DNA of 64,000 nucleotides from Ciceribacter thiooxidans (GCF_014126615.1 NZ_CP059897.1:1054001-1118000); one strand, 5' to 3'. Shown: positions 1-8,740, counted from the stretch's first letter. Program-made: numbers and translations. Notes: generated by a model not told the origin, from the letters alone.

Positions 1-312
1 GAGGCGACCAACATCATCGCCTGCGGCGACATCGTGCTCGACCGCGCCAACAGGAGCGTGCGCGTCGGCAAGCGGGAAGTGCAGCTGAAGCGTCGGGAAA
101 TGACGCTGCTGGAGATCCTGGCGACGCGCCCCGGCCGGGTGTTCAGCAAGGACCAGCTTCTCGACCAGCTCTTCGGTTTCGAGGAGCCGGCTGGCCCGAA
201 CGCTATCGAGCTTTACGTCGGACGGCTGCGCAAGAAGCTCGAAGGTGCTCAGGCGCGGATCGTCACGGTCCGCGGCCTCGGCTATCAACTGGTCGCCGAT
301 GTACAGGCCTGA
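1..312 (+). CDS. Response regulator, C-terminal DNA-binding part (5' end outside window)
   Basis: The reading frame is open from base 1, so the N-terminal receiver domain lies upstream of the window. The visible 103 residues are an OmpR/PhoB-type winged helix: LKRREMTLLEILATRPGRVF, then the recognition-helix region NAIELYVGRLRKKLE and the closing hairpin VRGLGYQLV. Such proteins bind promoter DNA when phosphorylated by their cognate kinase. The stop overlaps the start of the downstream sensor kinase by 14 bases, so the two form a two-component pair of the TctD/TctE type. Target genes are not visible, but the binding-protein gene two positions downstream belongs to the same transcription unit. 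Confidence 0.9.
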   Translation, partial: EATNIIACGDIVLDRANRSVRVGKREVQLKRREMTLLEILATRPGRVFSKDQLLDQLFGFEEPAGPNAIELYVGRLRKKLEGAQARIVTVRGLGYQLVADVQA

Positions 313-1690
313 ATCGTCACTCTTCTCCCGTCTTCTCCTGCGTGTCGCAATCGTCCTGGCGGTCGGCGCCGCCATCCTGATGAGCGCAGCCTGGCTCTAT
401 GTGCGGACTGCCGCAGACGAGGCCTATGACCGTCTCCTTCAGGGCGCCGCCCTGCAGATGCTCGAAGGCCTGACGGTCGAGGACGGCAAACTCGTCGTCA
501 ACCTGCCTTCGTCGGCCTTCGAATTGCTCGGGCTCGCCGGCCGCGACCGCATTTTCTACCGGGTGATCGACCCTGCCGGAGAGACGATGACCGGCTACGA
601 GGACCTGACGCCGGAGGTCGATCTTTCGCGCGCAAGGCCGGGTCCGATCCTGCTCAACATGCACTATCGCGGCGAGCCTCTGCGGGTCATCGTCGCCGGA
701 AAGGCGATCTCGGACCCATCCACCTCCGGCTGGGCTCATGTCGTGATCGGACAGACGACGCAGGCGCGGCAGGTACTCGCCTCAGAGCTCTCCACCCGGG
801 CGCTGGCACTCGTCGCAGCCATGAGTGCGCTTGCTCTCGCCGGCACAGCGTTGGCGATCCGCTATTCGCTGCGGCCGGTTTCCGCCCTCGGCGAGACACT
901 CGTCGCGCGCGATCCGCAGGACCTGACGCCGCTCACCGTCGATGTGCCGCGTGAACTCTCGCCTTTCGTCTCGTCGATCAATCATTTCATGCGACGGCTC
1001 GATGAGCGCGTGAAGCTGCTCCAGCGGTTCATCGCCGACAGCGCCCACCAAATCCGTACGCCGCTCACAGCACTTTCGGCGCAGGTCAGCCTGATCGATG
1101 AGAATAGCCTGCCAGACAGCGATCGGCGGCATCTGGAGCGGGTCCGCAACCGCGCCGGCGAACTCGCCCGCTTCACCAATCAACTGCTGAACCATGCAAT
1201 GGTCATCCATCGCTTCGATTCTGCCCAGCTCGTGCCGCTCGACCTGACGCGGGTCGCCCGCAAGGCCTTCCGGGCCGCCATACCAATCACCATAGATCCC
1301 GACATTGTCGTCTCCTTCGAGGCCCCGGACGAGGATGTCGTCGTGCTCGGCGACGAACTCAGCCTGCGGGAAGCGATCGTCAACGTGATCGACAACTCGC
1401 TACGCCACGGTACGGTCTCGCGGCTCGAGGTGCGGGTGGTCCACACACCGGAATTCGGACTGGTCGAGGTCGAGGACGACGGCCCCGGCATTCCGGAGGC
1501 GGACTGGGGCCAGGTGACCAGACGGTTCGTGACATCGAAATCGGGCGAGGGGAGTGCCGGCCTCGGCTTTGCCATCTCCTCGGAGGTGGCGGCAGCCCTC
1601 GGCGGCGAACTGACGTTCCGTTCAAGGAATGAGGAGCACGGCTTCACCGTGGTGTTGAAATTGCCGCTGCGCGGCCAGGGGAAGCCATGA
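299..1690 (+). CDS. TctE-like sensor histidine kinase
   Basis: 463-residue membrane sensor kinase. I chose the ATG at 299 because it precedes the first membrane segment (LLLRVAIVLAVGAAILMSA) and overlaps the response-regulator stop; the frame is open further upstream but that part is antisense-like. An extracytoplasmic sensor domain follows to about residue 165, then a second membrane helix. The H-box is SAHQIRTPLTAL with the phospho-accepting His near residue 250; the ATPase domain shows the N-box IVNVIDNSLRHG, DDGPGIP and GSAGLGFAIS. Its stop overlaps the next ATG (ATGA), so kinase and binding protein are translationally coupled. The family commonly senses tricarboxylates or similar solutes; the ligand here is not inferable. 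Confidence 0.9.
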   Translation: MYRPESSLFSRLLLRVAIVLAVGAAILMSAAWLYVRTAADEAYDRLLQGAALQMLEGLTVEDGKLVVNLPSSAFELLGLAGRDRIFYRVIDPAGETMTGYEDLTPEVDLSRARPGPILLNMHYRGEPLRVIVAGKAISDPSTSGWAHVVIGQTTQARQVLASELSTRALALVAAMSALALAGTALAIRYSLRPVSALGETLVARDPQDLTPLTVDVPRELSPFVSSINHFMRRLDERVKLLQRFIADSAHQIRTPLTALSAQVSLIDENSLPDSDRRHLERVRNRAGELARFTNQLLNHAMVIHRFDSAQLVPLDLTRVARKAFRAAIPITIDPDIVVSFEAPDEDVVVLGDELSLREAIVNVIDNSLRHGTVSRLEVRVVHTPEFGLVEVEDDGPGIPEADWGQVTRRFVTSKSGEGSAGLGFAISSEVAAALGGELTFRSRNEEHGFTVVLKLPLRGQGKP

Positions 1691-2772
1691 ACCGTTTCGC
1701 TGCCGCTGTCGTCCTCTTCTTCGCCGGACTCTGGTCTGCGCCGGTCCTTGCGATCGAGGGCGAACGCGCAGTTTTTCCTGCTCCTTCAGGAGAAAACGCG
1801 AAGCTCGTTATCCATGGCGCGACCGACCTCAACGCCATCCGTCCGCTGATCCTCGACTTTCAGGAAACCATGCCGAACGTCACGGTCGAGTTCACCGATT
1901 ACGTGACCAACGATCTTTTCCGCGAGGCGGAAGAAGCCTGCCGCGAGGGTCGAGTCCACGGAGATCTCTGGCTTTCATCGTCGGTCGACCAGCTCGTCAA
2001 GCTTGCCAATGACGGTTGTGCCCGGCCGCACCGCTCCTTCGTCACGGCGCAGGTGCCCGACTGGGCGAACTGGCGGGAGGAGGTTTACGGTTTCACCTTC
2101 GAGCCCGCCGTCATCGTGTACGACAGTTCGCGCGTGCCGCCGGAGGATGTGCCGCACACCCATGAGGAACTCTCCGAACTTCTGCGGCGGAAGCCGGATG
2201 TCTACCGCGGGCGCATCGGGACGTATGACGTGCAGGCCTCGGGCATCGGCTATTTGCTTGCCTTCAACGATGCGCGCCAGGCGCCGACCGTCTACGGCCG
2301 ACTTCTGGAGAGCTTCAGTCGTGCAGAAGCCGTCACCCGCTGCTGCAACAACGAAGTGCTCGGCGAGATCGCGAGCGGCAATCTTCGCATCGCGTACAAT
2401 ATCCTGGGCTCTTATGCTTATGCAGCTTATCTGCAGAACCCGAATTTGAAGATCGTCGTGCCGCGCGACTACACGCTGGTGCTGTCGCGCGGCGTGCTGA
2501 TTCCGGAGAAATCCGGACGGCCGGACCTGGCGGCCCGGTTCCTCGACTACCTGCTGTCCGGCCGGGGCCAACGCGTCGCCCGCGAGAAGGCTTTCTTCTT
2601 TTCCGAGCGGGCACCGCTGCCTACCGGTGTGGATGGTCCGCCGGCGCTGATGGACTCAGGCATTGGTCGGCCGATCCGCATCGGACCTGCCCTGCTCGCC
2701 GCCCAGGACAAGGCGCAGCGCGAACGCTTCATCGCCGGCTGGATGGACCTCTTCGCACGGCCGGTGCGCTGA
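1687..2772 (+). CDS. Periplasmic solute-binding protein coupled to two-component system
   Basis: 361 residues with a clear signal peptide (cleavage likely after APVLA, residue 22). The mature part is an extracellular binding protein family 1 type (iron/AfuA/PgtC-like): LVIHGATDLNAIRPLILDF near the start, DLWLSSSVDQLVKLAND, and the later GVLIPEKSGRPDLAARFLDYLLSG. No ABC permease or ATPase is in the same operon; the gene instead starts inside the kinase stop codon. In comparable arrangements (for example PgtC with PgtB in Salmonella, established knowledge) the binding protein acts as a periplasmic co-sensor for the kinase rather than feeding a transporter. I infer that role here; a transporter located elsewhere could also use it. 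Confidence 0.8.
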   Translation: MNRFAAAVVLFFAGLWSAPVLAIEGERAVFPAPSGENAKLVIHGATDLNAIRPLILDFQETMPNVTVEFTDYVTNDLFREAEEACREGRVHGDLWLSSSVDQLVKLANDGCARPHRSFVTAQVPDWANWREEVYGFTFEPAVIVYDSSRVPPEDVPHTHEELSELLRRKPDVYRGRIGTYDVQASGIGYLLAFNDARQAPTVYGRLLESFSRAEAVTRCCNNEVLGEIASGNLRIAYNILGSYAYAAYLQNPNLKIVVPRDYTLVLSRGVLIPEKSGRPDLAARFLDYLLSGRGQRVAREKAFFFSERAPLPTGVDGPPALMDSGIGRPIRIGPALLAAQDKAQRERFIAGWMDLFARPVR

Positions 2773-2786
2773 GCGGAGCTGTAGCG

Positions 2787-2814
2787 GAAAAATGCCGGCG
2801 GTTACGCCGGCATT
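2787..2814 (-). terminator. Rho-independent terminator of the tautomerase/NitT-type operon
   Basis: Perfect 10-bp inverted repeat (2791-2800 with 2805-2814) around a GTTA loop. On the minus strand it is followed by a short T run, so it best terminates the operon ending at 2852. It may also stop plus-strand transcripts from the binding-protein gene ending at 2772, although the T run there is weak. Confidence 0.7.
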
Positions 2815-2851
2815 ATCAGTCTGTGACGTTTGAAGATCGCCCTTTCCGTCG

Positions 2852-3625
2852 TCACGCCGGCCGTTCGGTGGCGCTCGGCCGCCATTTGATCAGATGCTTC
2901 TCGGCGACATCCAGAATGCTGTCGATGATCAGGACGAAAAGGGCAAGGATCACGATGCCAGCGAAGACGCCGACCGCATCGAAATTGCCTTCCGCCTGAG
3001 CGATAAGATAACCGAGCCCGGCGGAGGAGCCGAGATACTCGCCGATGATCGCGCCGACGACGGCGAAGCCGACCGAGGTGCGCAGCGACGACAGGATCCA
3101 GCTCGCTGCGGCCGGGAAGTAGACGTGGCGAAGCAGGTCCGAGCGCCTGGCGCCGAGAATGCGGGCGTTGGACAGCACCACCGGGTTGACTTCGCGAACG
3201 CCCTGCATGGCGTTGAAGAACGTAACGAAGAACACCAGCGTCACGGCGAGCGCCACCTTGGACCAGAGGCCGAGGCCGAGCCACAGCACGAAGATGGGCG
3301 CCAGAACGACGCGGGGGATCGCGTTCAGGCCTTTGATGAAAGGGTCGAGGATGCGCGCCGCCGAGCGGCTGAGGCCGAGCCAGACACCCGCAGCCACGCC
3401 GAGTGCTGTCCCGACAAGGTAGCCGAGCACCGTCTCCGTCAGCGTGATGACGACGTGATTGTAGAAACTGCTGTCCATGACCCAGGACACCACCTGATTG
3501 AAGATGTCGAGGGGCGCCGGGAAGAAGAAGGGGTCGATGAAACCAGTTGTGACGCCGGCCTGCCAGCCTCCGACAATGACCACCAGCAGTACGATCTGGA
3601 CGAGGCGTTCAGTCATGGCGTTCAT
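2852..3625 (-). CDS. NitT/TauT-type ABC transporter permease
   Basis: 257-residue inner-membrane permease of the SsuC/TauC type with about six helices (for example LVQIVLLVVIVGGWQAGVTT). The EAA-loop region is ILGARRSDLLRHVYFPAAASW. I chose the ATG at 3625, which has GGAG seven bases upstream and overlaps the end of the ATPase gene by 17 bases; a longer open frame upstream is antisense to the ATPase coding end and has no family similarity. It is the last gene of an operon with a tautomerase, a binding protein and an ATPase. The family carries nitrate, sulfonates, aromatic acids and pyrimidine precursors; substrate unknown. Confidence 0.9.
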   Translation of the reverse strand: MNAMTERLVQIVLLVVIVGGWQAGVTTGFIDPFFFPAPLDIFNQVVSWVMDSSFYNHVVITLTETVLGYLVGTALGVAAGVWLGLSRSAARILDPFIKGLNAIPRVVLAPIFVLWLGLGLWSKVALAVTLVFFVTFFNAMQGVREVNPVVLSNARILGARRSDLLRHVYFPAAASWILSSLRTSVGFAVVGAIIGEYLGSSAGLGYLIAQAEGNFDAVGVFAGIVILALFVLIIDSILDVAEKHLIKWRPSATERPA

Positions 3626-4439
3626 AGCTTTTCTCCACTTCGCCGCGGAGCGACGACCAGATGTTGCGGTAGAGATCCATGAAGCGTGGATCGAGCTTGA
3701 TTTCGGCGACGTCACGCGGACGCTCGAGATCGACGGGGAAGCTGTCGATCACACGCGAGCGCGGTCCGGCCGCAAGGACGACCACCCGATCCCCGAGCGC
3801 GATCGCTTCTTCGAGGTCGTGCGTGATCATCACCACGGCGCGTCGTTCTTCCTGCCACAGACGCAGGAGTTCGTTCTGCATCAGGTGGCGGGTGTGAATA
3901 TCCAGCGCCGAGAAGGGCTCGTCCATCAGGATGACCTTGGGGCCGGTGATCAGCGCCTGTGCCATCTGCACGCGCTTGCGCTGCCCGCCGGAGAGCTGAT
4001 GCGGATAGCGGTGTTCGAACCCTTTCAGTCCGACCTTCGCCAGCCATTTCATCGACTGCTCGCGTCGCTCCGCAGTGCCCACGCCTTTGAACATCGGCCC
4101 GAGTTCGACGTTCTCTAGCGCCGTCTTCCACGGAAGCAGCGCATCCTGCTGGAACAGGTAGCCGATGTCGTTCTGAACCCCGCGCACCGGCTGGCCGTCG
4201 ATCGAGACGGTGCCGCTCGACGGTTTCAGCAGCCCGGCGATCGCGTTCAGGATCGTGCTCTTGCCGCAACCGGTGGGTCCGACGATGGCGAGAAACTCGC
4301 CGTCGGCGACGCGGAGGTTCACATCCTGCACCGCCACATAGGCGCCGAAGGACATGGTGACGGAGTCGATGGAAACCATCGACTTCGCCTGCCGCGGACT
4401 GTCCGCCGGGGGTGTTGTCTTCACTACGGCCAATGCCAT
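3609..4439 (-). CDS. NitT/TauT-type ABC transporter ATP-binding protein
   Basis: 276-residue cytoplasmic ATPase of the SsuB/TauB family that energises the neighbouring permease. Visible motifs are Walker A GPTGCGKST, the Q-loop region YLFQQDALLPWKT, the signature LSGGQRKR, Walker B VILMDEPFSALD and the switch His in MITHDLEEA. DALLPWK after the Q-loop is typical of the NitT/TauT group. A GGAGGAGG ribosome-binding site lies just before the ATG. The gene overlaps the permease by 17 bases and follows the binding-protein gene by 12 bases. Confidence 0.93.
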   Translation of the reverse strand: MALAVVKTTPPADSPRQAKSMVSIDSVTMSFGAYVAVQDVNLRVADGEFLAIVGPTGCGKSTILNAIAGLLKPSSGTVSIDGQPVRGVQNDIGYLFQQDALLPWKTALENVELGPMFKGVGTAERREQSMKWLAKVGLKGFEHRYPHQLSGGQRKRVQMAQALITGPKVILMDEPFSALDIHTRHLMQNELLRLWQEERRAVVMITHDLEEAIALGDRVVVLAAGPRSRVIDSFPVDLERPRDVAEIKLDPRFMDLYRNIWSSLRGEVEKSYERHD

Positions 4440-4451
4440 GACCTCCTCCTG

Positions 4452-5453
4452 TCAGTTGGCGGCGACGTTGCCGACCTTGTCGACGAACTCGTTCGTGTAG
4501 GTCTTCGTCAGGTCGATTTCGGCGGCTGCGACCTTCTCGTTGAAACTCTTCAGGACGGCCAGCGGCGTCTTGATGTCTTCGGCGCTGATACGACCGTCCT
4601 TCGAGAAGATGGCCTTCGCGTTCTCGACCGCCTTGATGTAGGTGTCGCGGTCGCCGGAGATGAATTCCTTCGGCAGCTTGTCGACGATCTCTTCCGCTGA
4701 GTGGCTGTTCATCCATGCGAGCGCCTTGACCGTCGCGTTGGCGACCTTCTGGACAGTCTCGGGATTCTCGTCGATGTAGCTCTGCGTGGCGTAGAGAACG
4801 GAGGTCGGGTAGATGCCGCCGTAGATCGCCTTGGCGCCATCGTCGCTGCGACCGTCGATCAGGATCTTGCCGACGCCCTTGGCCTCGATGAAGGTCGCCG
4901 CAGGGTCATAGTTGACCAGCAGATCGACCTTGCCCTGTTCGAGTGCGGCGACCGCCGCCGAGCCGGAGCCGACGCCGATCAGCGAGACGTCGTTGGCCGA
5001 CAGGCCGTTGCGCTGGAGATAATAGCGAACGAAGAAGTCCGACGACGAGCCCGGTGAGGTGATGCCGATCTTTGCACCCTTGATCGTCTCCGGCTTGCCC
5101 GGATCGAATGCGCTGCCCTTGCCGCCGGCGAGTACCAGCCCGGAGTTGCGGGCAAGCTGCACGAAGGCGACGACGGACTTCTTCTGCGACTGCATCTGTA
5201 TCGTATGATCATAGAAGCCGACGGCAATGTCCGTCGATCCGGCGACGAGTGCCTGGAGCGTCTTTGAACCGCCCGATGCGAAGTTCTCCACCGTCACCTC
5301 GAGGCCCTCCTTCTCGTAAAGGCCAAGGCCCTGCGCGACGGGGAAGGGCAGGTTGTTGAGATTGTAGGAGCCGACGCTGATCCGGACGGGATCCGCGAGA
5401 GCCGAGCCGGCAAGGGCGACGCTGGCGGCGAGCGCGAGCATGAGCTTGTTCAT
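4452..5453 (-). CDS. NitT/TauT-type ABC transporter substrate-binding protein
   Basis: 333 residues with a signal peptide (MNKLMLALAASVALAGSALA, cleavage near residue 20). The mature protein begins DPVRISVGSYNLNNLPFPVA and shows the NMT1/SsuA-like features KEGLEVTVENFASGGSKTLQAL and GITSPGSSSDFFVRYYLQRNG. It would capture the substrate in the periplasm for the permease and ATPase encoded just downstream. The preceding gene (45-base gap, same strand) is a PrpF/GalD-type tautomerase, which suggests that the solute is an aromatic acid or an unsaturated tri- or dicarboxylate; this is inference from context. Confidence 0.9.
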   Translation of the reverse strand: MNKLMLALAASVALAGSALADPVRISVGSYNLNNLPFPVAQGLGLYEKEGLEVTVENFASGGSKTLQALVAGSTDIAVGFYDHTIQMQSQKKSVVAFVQLARNSGLVLAGGKGSAFDPGKPETIKGAKIGITSPGSSSDFFVRYYLQRNGLSANDVSLIGVGSGSAAVAALEQGKVDLLVNYDPAATFIEAKGVGKILIDGRSDDGAKAIYGGIYPTSVLYATQSYIDENPETVQKVANATVKALAWMNSHSAEEIVDKLPKEFISGDRDTYIKAVENAKAIFSKDGRISAEDIKTPLAVLKSFNEKVAAAEIDLTKTYTNEFVDKVGNVAAN

Positions 5454-5498
5454 TTCATTCTCCTCCTGTTTGTGGCGCTCTCCCGGCAGCCACGGTCA

Positions 5499-6581
5499 TT
5501 ATGCCGCGCAAAACAGTTGCGTGACAGGTTTTGCAAAAGCATGTCCTTCGAAGAGCCGTCTGGCGGTTCTCAGGATACCGGCGGCGATCTTGCCGTCCCG
5601 CTCGTAGAGCTTGACATCGAGGTGCCCGCTCGGGTGCTCGATGGACAGCACGACCGGCGCGGTACGTCTGCCGATGAGGCGGGAAGCGACCGTGTCGCCG
5701 GCGATACAGGCGGTCGCGATCCCGACCGCGCCGGTCGTCGCCAGCGACGGGTGACACTGGTGCGGCATGAAATATCGGACATTGATGTCGTGCCCCGGGT
5801 TCGGCTGCGAGACGAGCACGGGCTTCGGGGTGACCTGGTTGCGCACGTCGCCGAGACCCATCCGTTCTCCGGCTGCGATGCGCAGCTTCTCCAGCCGATC
5901 GAGGAGCGCTTGATTGGCATTGAGTTCCGCCGCCGTCTCGATCCCGCTGACGCCGAGCGCCGCCGCTTCGAGCAATATCATCGGCATCGCGCAGTCGATG
6001 CAGGTGACGGTCACGCCATCGATCGTGTCGATCGACTTTCCGGTGGGAAAGAGCTGGCCTGTCCGCGCACCGGCGGCGTCGATGAAGGTGAGCGCGATCG
6101 GTGCCGCATGGCCGGGTACGCCATCGATTGCGGCGTCACCGAGATAGGAGACGCTGCCGTTCGGTGTCGGAACCTCGGCTTCGATGAGTTTGCCGGTGTT
6201 GACGTTGTGGATCCGCACCAGCGTCGTCTCTCCACGAACCGGAACAAGTCCGGCCTCGATGGCGAACGGGCCGACCGCGGCGAGCATGTTGCCGCAATTG
6301 GGGGAGGTGTCGACGATCTGCTGATCGATCCGGATCTGGGCAAAGAGATAATCGACATCGGCGCCGGGAATGCCGGGCTGCCCGACGATGGCCACCTTGC
6401 TCGTCACGGGGTTGCCGCCACCGATGCCGTCGATTTGCAGCGGATGACCCGAACCCATGATCGAGAGCAAGATATGGTCGCGCTCACGAGCGTCGGCGGG
6501 AAGATCGCTTGCCAGAAAGAACGGACCCTTCGAGGTACCGCCTCTCATCAGGACGCATGGGATCGCCAGCAGGTCGTTCAT
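5499..6581 (-). CDS. PrpF-family isomerase, probably 4-oxalomesaconate tautomerase
   Basis: 360-residue protein of the PrpF family (diaminopimelate-epimerase-like fold). It starts IPCVLMRGGTSKGPFF, the family's hallmark RGGTSKG, and carries GSGHPLQIDGIGGGNPVTSK and the SPNCGNM segment. Members isomerise double bonds in small tri- or dicarboxylates: GalD (4-oxalomesaconate tautomerase, gallate/protocatechuate 4,5-cleavage), 2-methylaconitate isomerase and methylitaconate isomerase. The length and the segment GGNPVTSKVAIVG fit GalD best, but no dioxygenase, hydratase or aldolase of that pathway is in the window. First gene of an operon with the NitT/TauT-type importer and divergent from a LysR gene, so probably induced by its own substrate through that regulator. 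Confidence 0.75.
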   Translation of the reverse strand: MNDLLAIPCVLMRGGTSKGPFFLASDLPADARERDHILLSIMGSGHPLQIDGIGGGNPVTSKVAIVGQPGIPGADVDYLFAQIRIDQQIVDTSPNCGNMLAAVGPFAIEAGLVPVRGETTLVRIHNVNTGKLIEAEVPTPNGSVSYLGDAAIDGVPGHAAPIALTFIDAAGARTGQLFPTGKSIDTIDGVTVTCIDCAMPMILLEAAALGVSGIETAAELNANQALLDRLEKLRIAAGERMGLGDVRNQVTPKPVLVSQPNPGHDINVRYFMPHQCHPSLATTGAVGIATACIAGDTVASRLIGRRTAPVVLSIEHPSGHLDVKLYERDGKIAAGILRTARRLFEGHAFAKPVTQLFCAA

Positions 6582-6696
6582 CGCTTGTGCTTCCGTTTGA
6601 ATTATGTCATTCGGCGTATTAATCGGCTATATTTGATCCAATTATCGGAAGAGGTTTTTATTTGTGAAATGCTAAGATTTGGGAGATTGATGCAGA

Positions 6697-7596
6697 ATGA
6701 GCATTAATTGTGAGATCCTCGATCTTCGGGCTTTTCTCGCCGTCGTCGAGCTGGAGAGCTTTCACCGCGCGGCCGACGCTTTGAATCTGTCGCAGCCCGC
6801 CTTGAGCCGGCGCATCCAGAAACTGGAGCAGGTCATCGGCGCGCCGCTCCTGGAACGGACGACCCGCCATGTGTCGGCGACGGCGCTCGGGACCGAACTG
6901 GTACCGCTCGTGCGGCGGATGCTCGAAGAGTTCGATGGCTCCCTGTTCGCCGTCCGGGATGTCGGAGCCAACCGGGGCGGGCTGGTCACGATCGCCTGCC
7001 TGCCGACGGCGGCCTTCTACTTCCTGCCGACCGTTATCCGGCAGTTCAACGAGGAGTATCCGCACATCCGCTTTCGCATCCTCGACCTGCCGGCGACCGA
7101 CGGTCTCCAGGCGGTTGCACGCGGGGAGGTGGAGTTCGGCATAAACATCATGGGAACGTCGGACCCGGATCTGACCTTCGACCGGCTCGTCGAAGATCCC
7201 TTCGTGCTTGCGGCGCGGAAGGATCATCCGCTCGCGGCCAAATCAGCCGTCGGCTGGGCGGATCTCGAACCGTACCATCTCATCACCGTTCATCGGTCGA
7301 GCGGCAACAGGACGCTGCTCGATGCAGCGCTCGCAAAATCCAACATCAAGCTTCGCTGGTTCTACGAGGTTACCCATCTGTCGACCTCGCTCGGATTGGT
7401 GGAGGCAGGGCTCGGGATCTCGGTCCTGCCGCGTATGGCGACGCCGCAGGACGACCATCCGTTCCTGATCACGCGGCCCATTCGCAACCCCGAGATATCT
7501 CGTACCATCGGGGTGGTTCGTCGCCGGGGCGGCACCTTGTCGCCGGCGGCGGAGCGATTTCTCAACATGCTCATCGGCGCATGGGGACGCGATTGA
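6697..7596 (+). CDS. LysR-family transcriptional regulator
   Basis: 299 residues. An N-terminal helix-turn-helix (LRAFLAVVELESFHRAADAL, then LSQPALSRRIQKLEQVIG) occupies roughly residues 5-65, followed by the two-lobe inducer-binding domain starting near GGLVTIACLPTAAFYFLPTV. It is divergent from the tautomerase/importer operon across a 115-bp AT-rich gap (6582-6696), the classical arrangement in which a LysR protein controls its neighbour and itself. The presumed co-inducer is the imported acid or its catabolite. Ends 38 bases from the convergent idhA gene. Confidence 0.9.
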   Translation: MSINCEILDLRAFLAVVELESFHRAADALNLSQPALSRRIQKLEQVIGAPLLERTTRHVSATALGTELVPLVRRMLEEFDGSLFAVRDVGANRGGLVTIACLPTAAFYFLPTVIRQFNEEYPHIRFRILDLPATDGLQAVARGEVEFGINIMGTSDPDLTFDRLVEDPFVLAARKDHPLAAKSAVGWADLEPYHLITVHRSSGNRTLLDAALAKSNIKLRWFYEVTHLSTSLGLVEAGLGISVLPRMATPQDDHPFLITRPIRNPEISRTIGVVRRRGGTLSPAAERFLNMLIGAWGRD

Positions 7597-7634
7597 GCGG
7601 CAGCCGGAAACTGGCCGCCGCGAAGCGAGGCGCG

Positions 7635-8630
7635 TCAGAGTTCGACGCGCACCACCTTGTTCTCTCTCGCCGACTTCAGCGCAGCGTCGGCGAGCGCCAG
7701 CGCGATCAGCCCGTCTTCGGCGGACGGCGACGGGGCGGTGCCTTTCTCGAGGCTGTCGATGAAGGCGGAGATTTCCGCCGCATAGGCGGCCGTGTAGCGG
7801 GTCATGAAGAAGTCGTGCAGCGGCGGACGGGTATAGCCGTCCTTCGTCGCGATCTCGATCGAGACCGGCCGCTGGTTCTCGGCCGAGACGGCGCCGAGCG
7901 AGCCGTGCACCTCGATGCGCTGGTCGTAGCCATACGTGGCGCGGCGAGAGTTCGAGATGACCGCCTGGCGGCCGCTCTTTGTCGTCAGAATCAGCGAGGC
8001 GCTGTCGTAGTCGCCGAGTTCGCCGATCTTCGGATCGACGAGAACGGAACCGGTCGCGACGACCGTCTCGATCTCCTCGCCGAGGAGGAAGCGGGCCATG
8101 TCGAAGTCATGGATCGTCATGTCGCGGAAGATGCCGCCCGATACCTTGATGTATTCGGCCGGCGGAGCGCCCGGATCGCGGCTGGTGATCGTCACCATCT
8201 CGACCTTGCCGATCGTGCCGGCGTCGATCTCCCGGCGCACCGCCTGGAAATGCGGATCGAAGCGGCGGTTGAAGCCGAGCATCACCTTGGCTCCGGTCTG
8301 GCGCACGGTTTCGAGGCATGCCTTCGCACGGGCGACATCGAGGTCGATCGGCTTCTCGCAGAAGATAGCCTTGCCGGCCCTGGCGAAGCGCTCGATGAGG
8401 TCGGCGTGGGTGTTGGTCGGCGTGCAGATGACGACCGCGTCGATGTCCTTGTCGGCCTCGATCTCGTCGATCGTCCGGACGGCGCAGCCGGCAGCGGAGG
8501 CGATGGCGTTCGCCGCTTCGGGGAAGGCGTCGGCGACAGCCACCAGCTTCGCCCGCTTGTCCTCGGCGATCGCCTTTGCGTGCACCTTGCCGATTCGTCC
8601 CGCGCCAAGAAGCGCCAGTCTCGTTACCAT
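7635..8630 (-). CDS. idhA: Inositol 2-dehydrogenase
   Basis: 331-residue NAD-dependent Gfo/Idh/MocA enzyme that oxidises myo-inositol to scyllo-inosose, the first catabolic step. The Rossmann motif is LLGAGRIGKVHAKAI. The catalytic triad expected for inositol dehydrogenases is visible as Lys93 (FCEKP), Asp170 and His174 (GGIFRDMTIHDFDM). I chose the ATG at 8630 because it has GGGAGG upstream and begins directly at the Rossmann strand; the open frame extends 14 codons further. Also called iolG. Divergent from the RpiR regulator with a GGAA-N6-TTCC site between them. In S. meliloti idhA is on a different replicon from the iolCDEB genes (established knowledge); here they are together. Confidence 0.93.
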   Translation of the reverse strand: MVTRLALLGAGRIGKVHAKAIAEDKRAKLVAVADAFPEAANAIASAAGCAVRTIDEIEADKDIDAVVICTPTNTHADLIERFARAGKAIFCEKPIDLDVARAKACLETVRQTGAKVMLGFNRRFDPHFQAVRREIDAGTIGKVEMVTITSRDPGAPPAEYIKVSGGIFRDMTIHDFDMARFLLGEEIETVVATGSVLVDPKIGELGDYDSASLILTTKSGRQAVISNSRRATYGYDQRIEVHGSLGAVSAENQRPVSIEIATKDGYTRPPLHDFFMTRYTAAYAAEISAFIDSLEKGTAPSPSAEDGLIALALADAALKSARENKVVRVEL

Positions 8631-8726
8631 CTTGCTTTCCTCCCTGCGCCGCGTCCTATAGGCGGGCGGCATCGCTGACCTGCGGAGAGATTCCGGGGCG
8701 CTCAGGTGCCGCCGAAATCTTCATTT

Positions 8727-8740
8727 GGAATATACGTTCC
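8727..8740. promoter_or_regulatory. Probable IolR operator (GGAA-N6-TTCC)
   Basis: GGAATATACGTTCC lies in the divergent idhA/iolR promoter region and is followed by ATTTTG. It matches the GGAA-N6-TTCC palindrome that I recall being proposed for the rhizobial RpiR-type inositol repressor IolR. Its position, about 55-70 bp upstream of the iolR start and 100 bp upstream of idhA, suits control of both. Confidence 0.7.

Noticed and set aside
1687..2772. Annotation of this binding protein as a ferric-iron transporter subunit
   Set aside because: No permease or ATPase accompanies it, and iron-binding paired tyrosines are not evident; the coupling to the kinase speaks for a sensing role.
6582..6696. 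A specific LysR binding site in the tautomerase/LysR gap
   Set aside because: The gap is AT-rich and several T-N11-A patterns fit by chance, so no single site can be supported.
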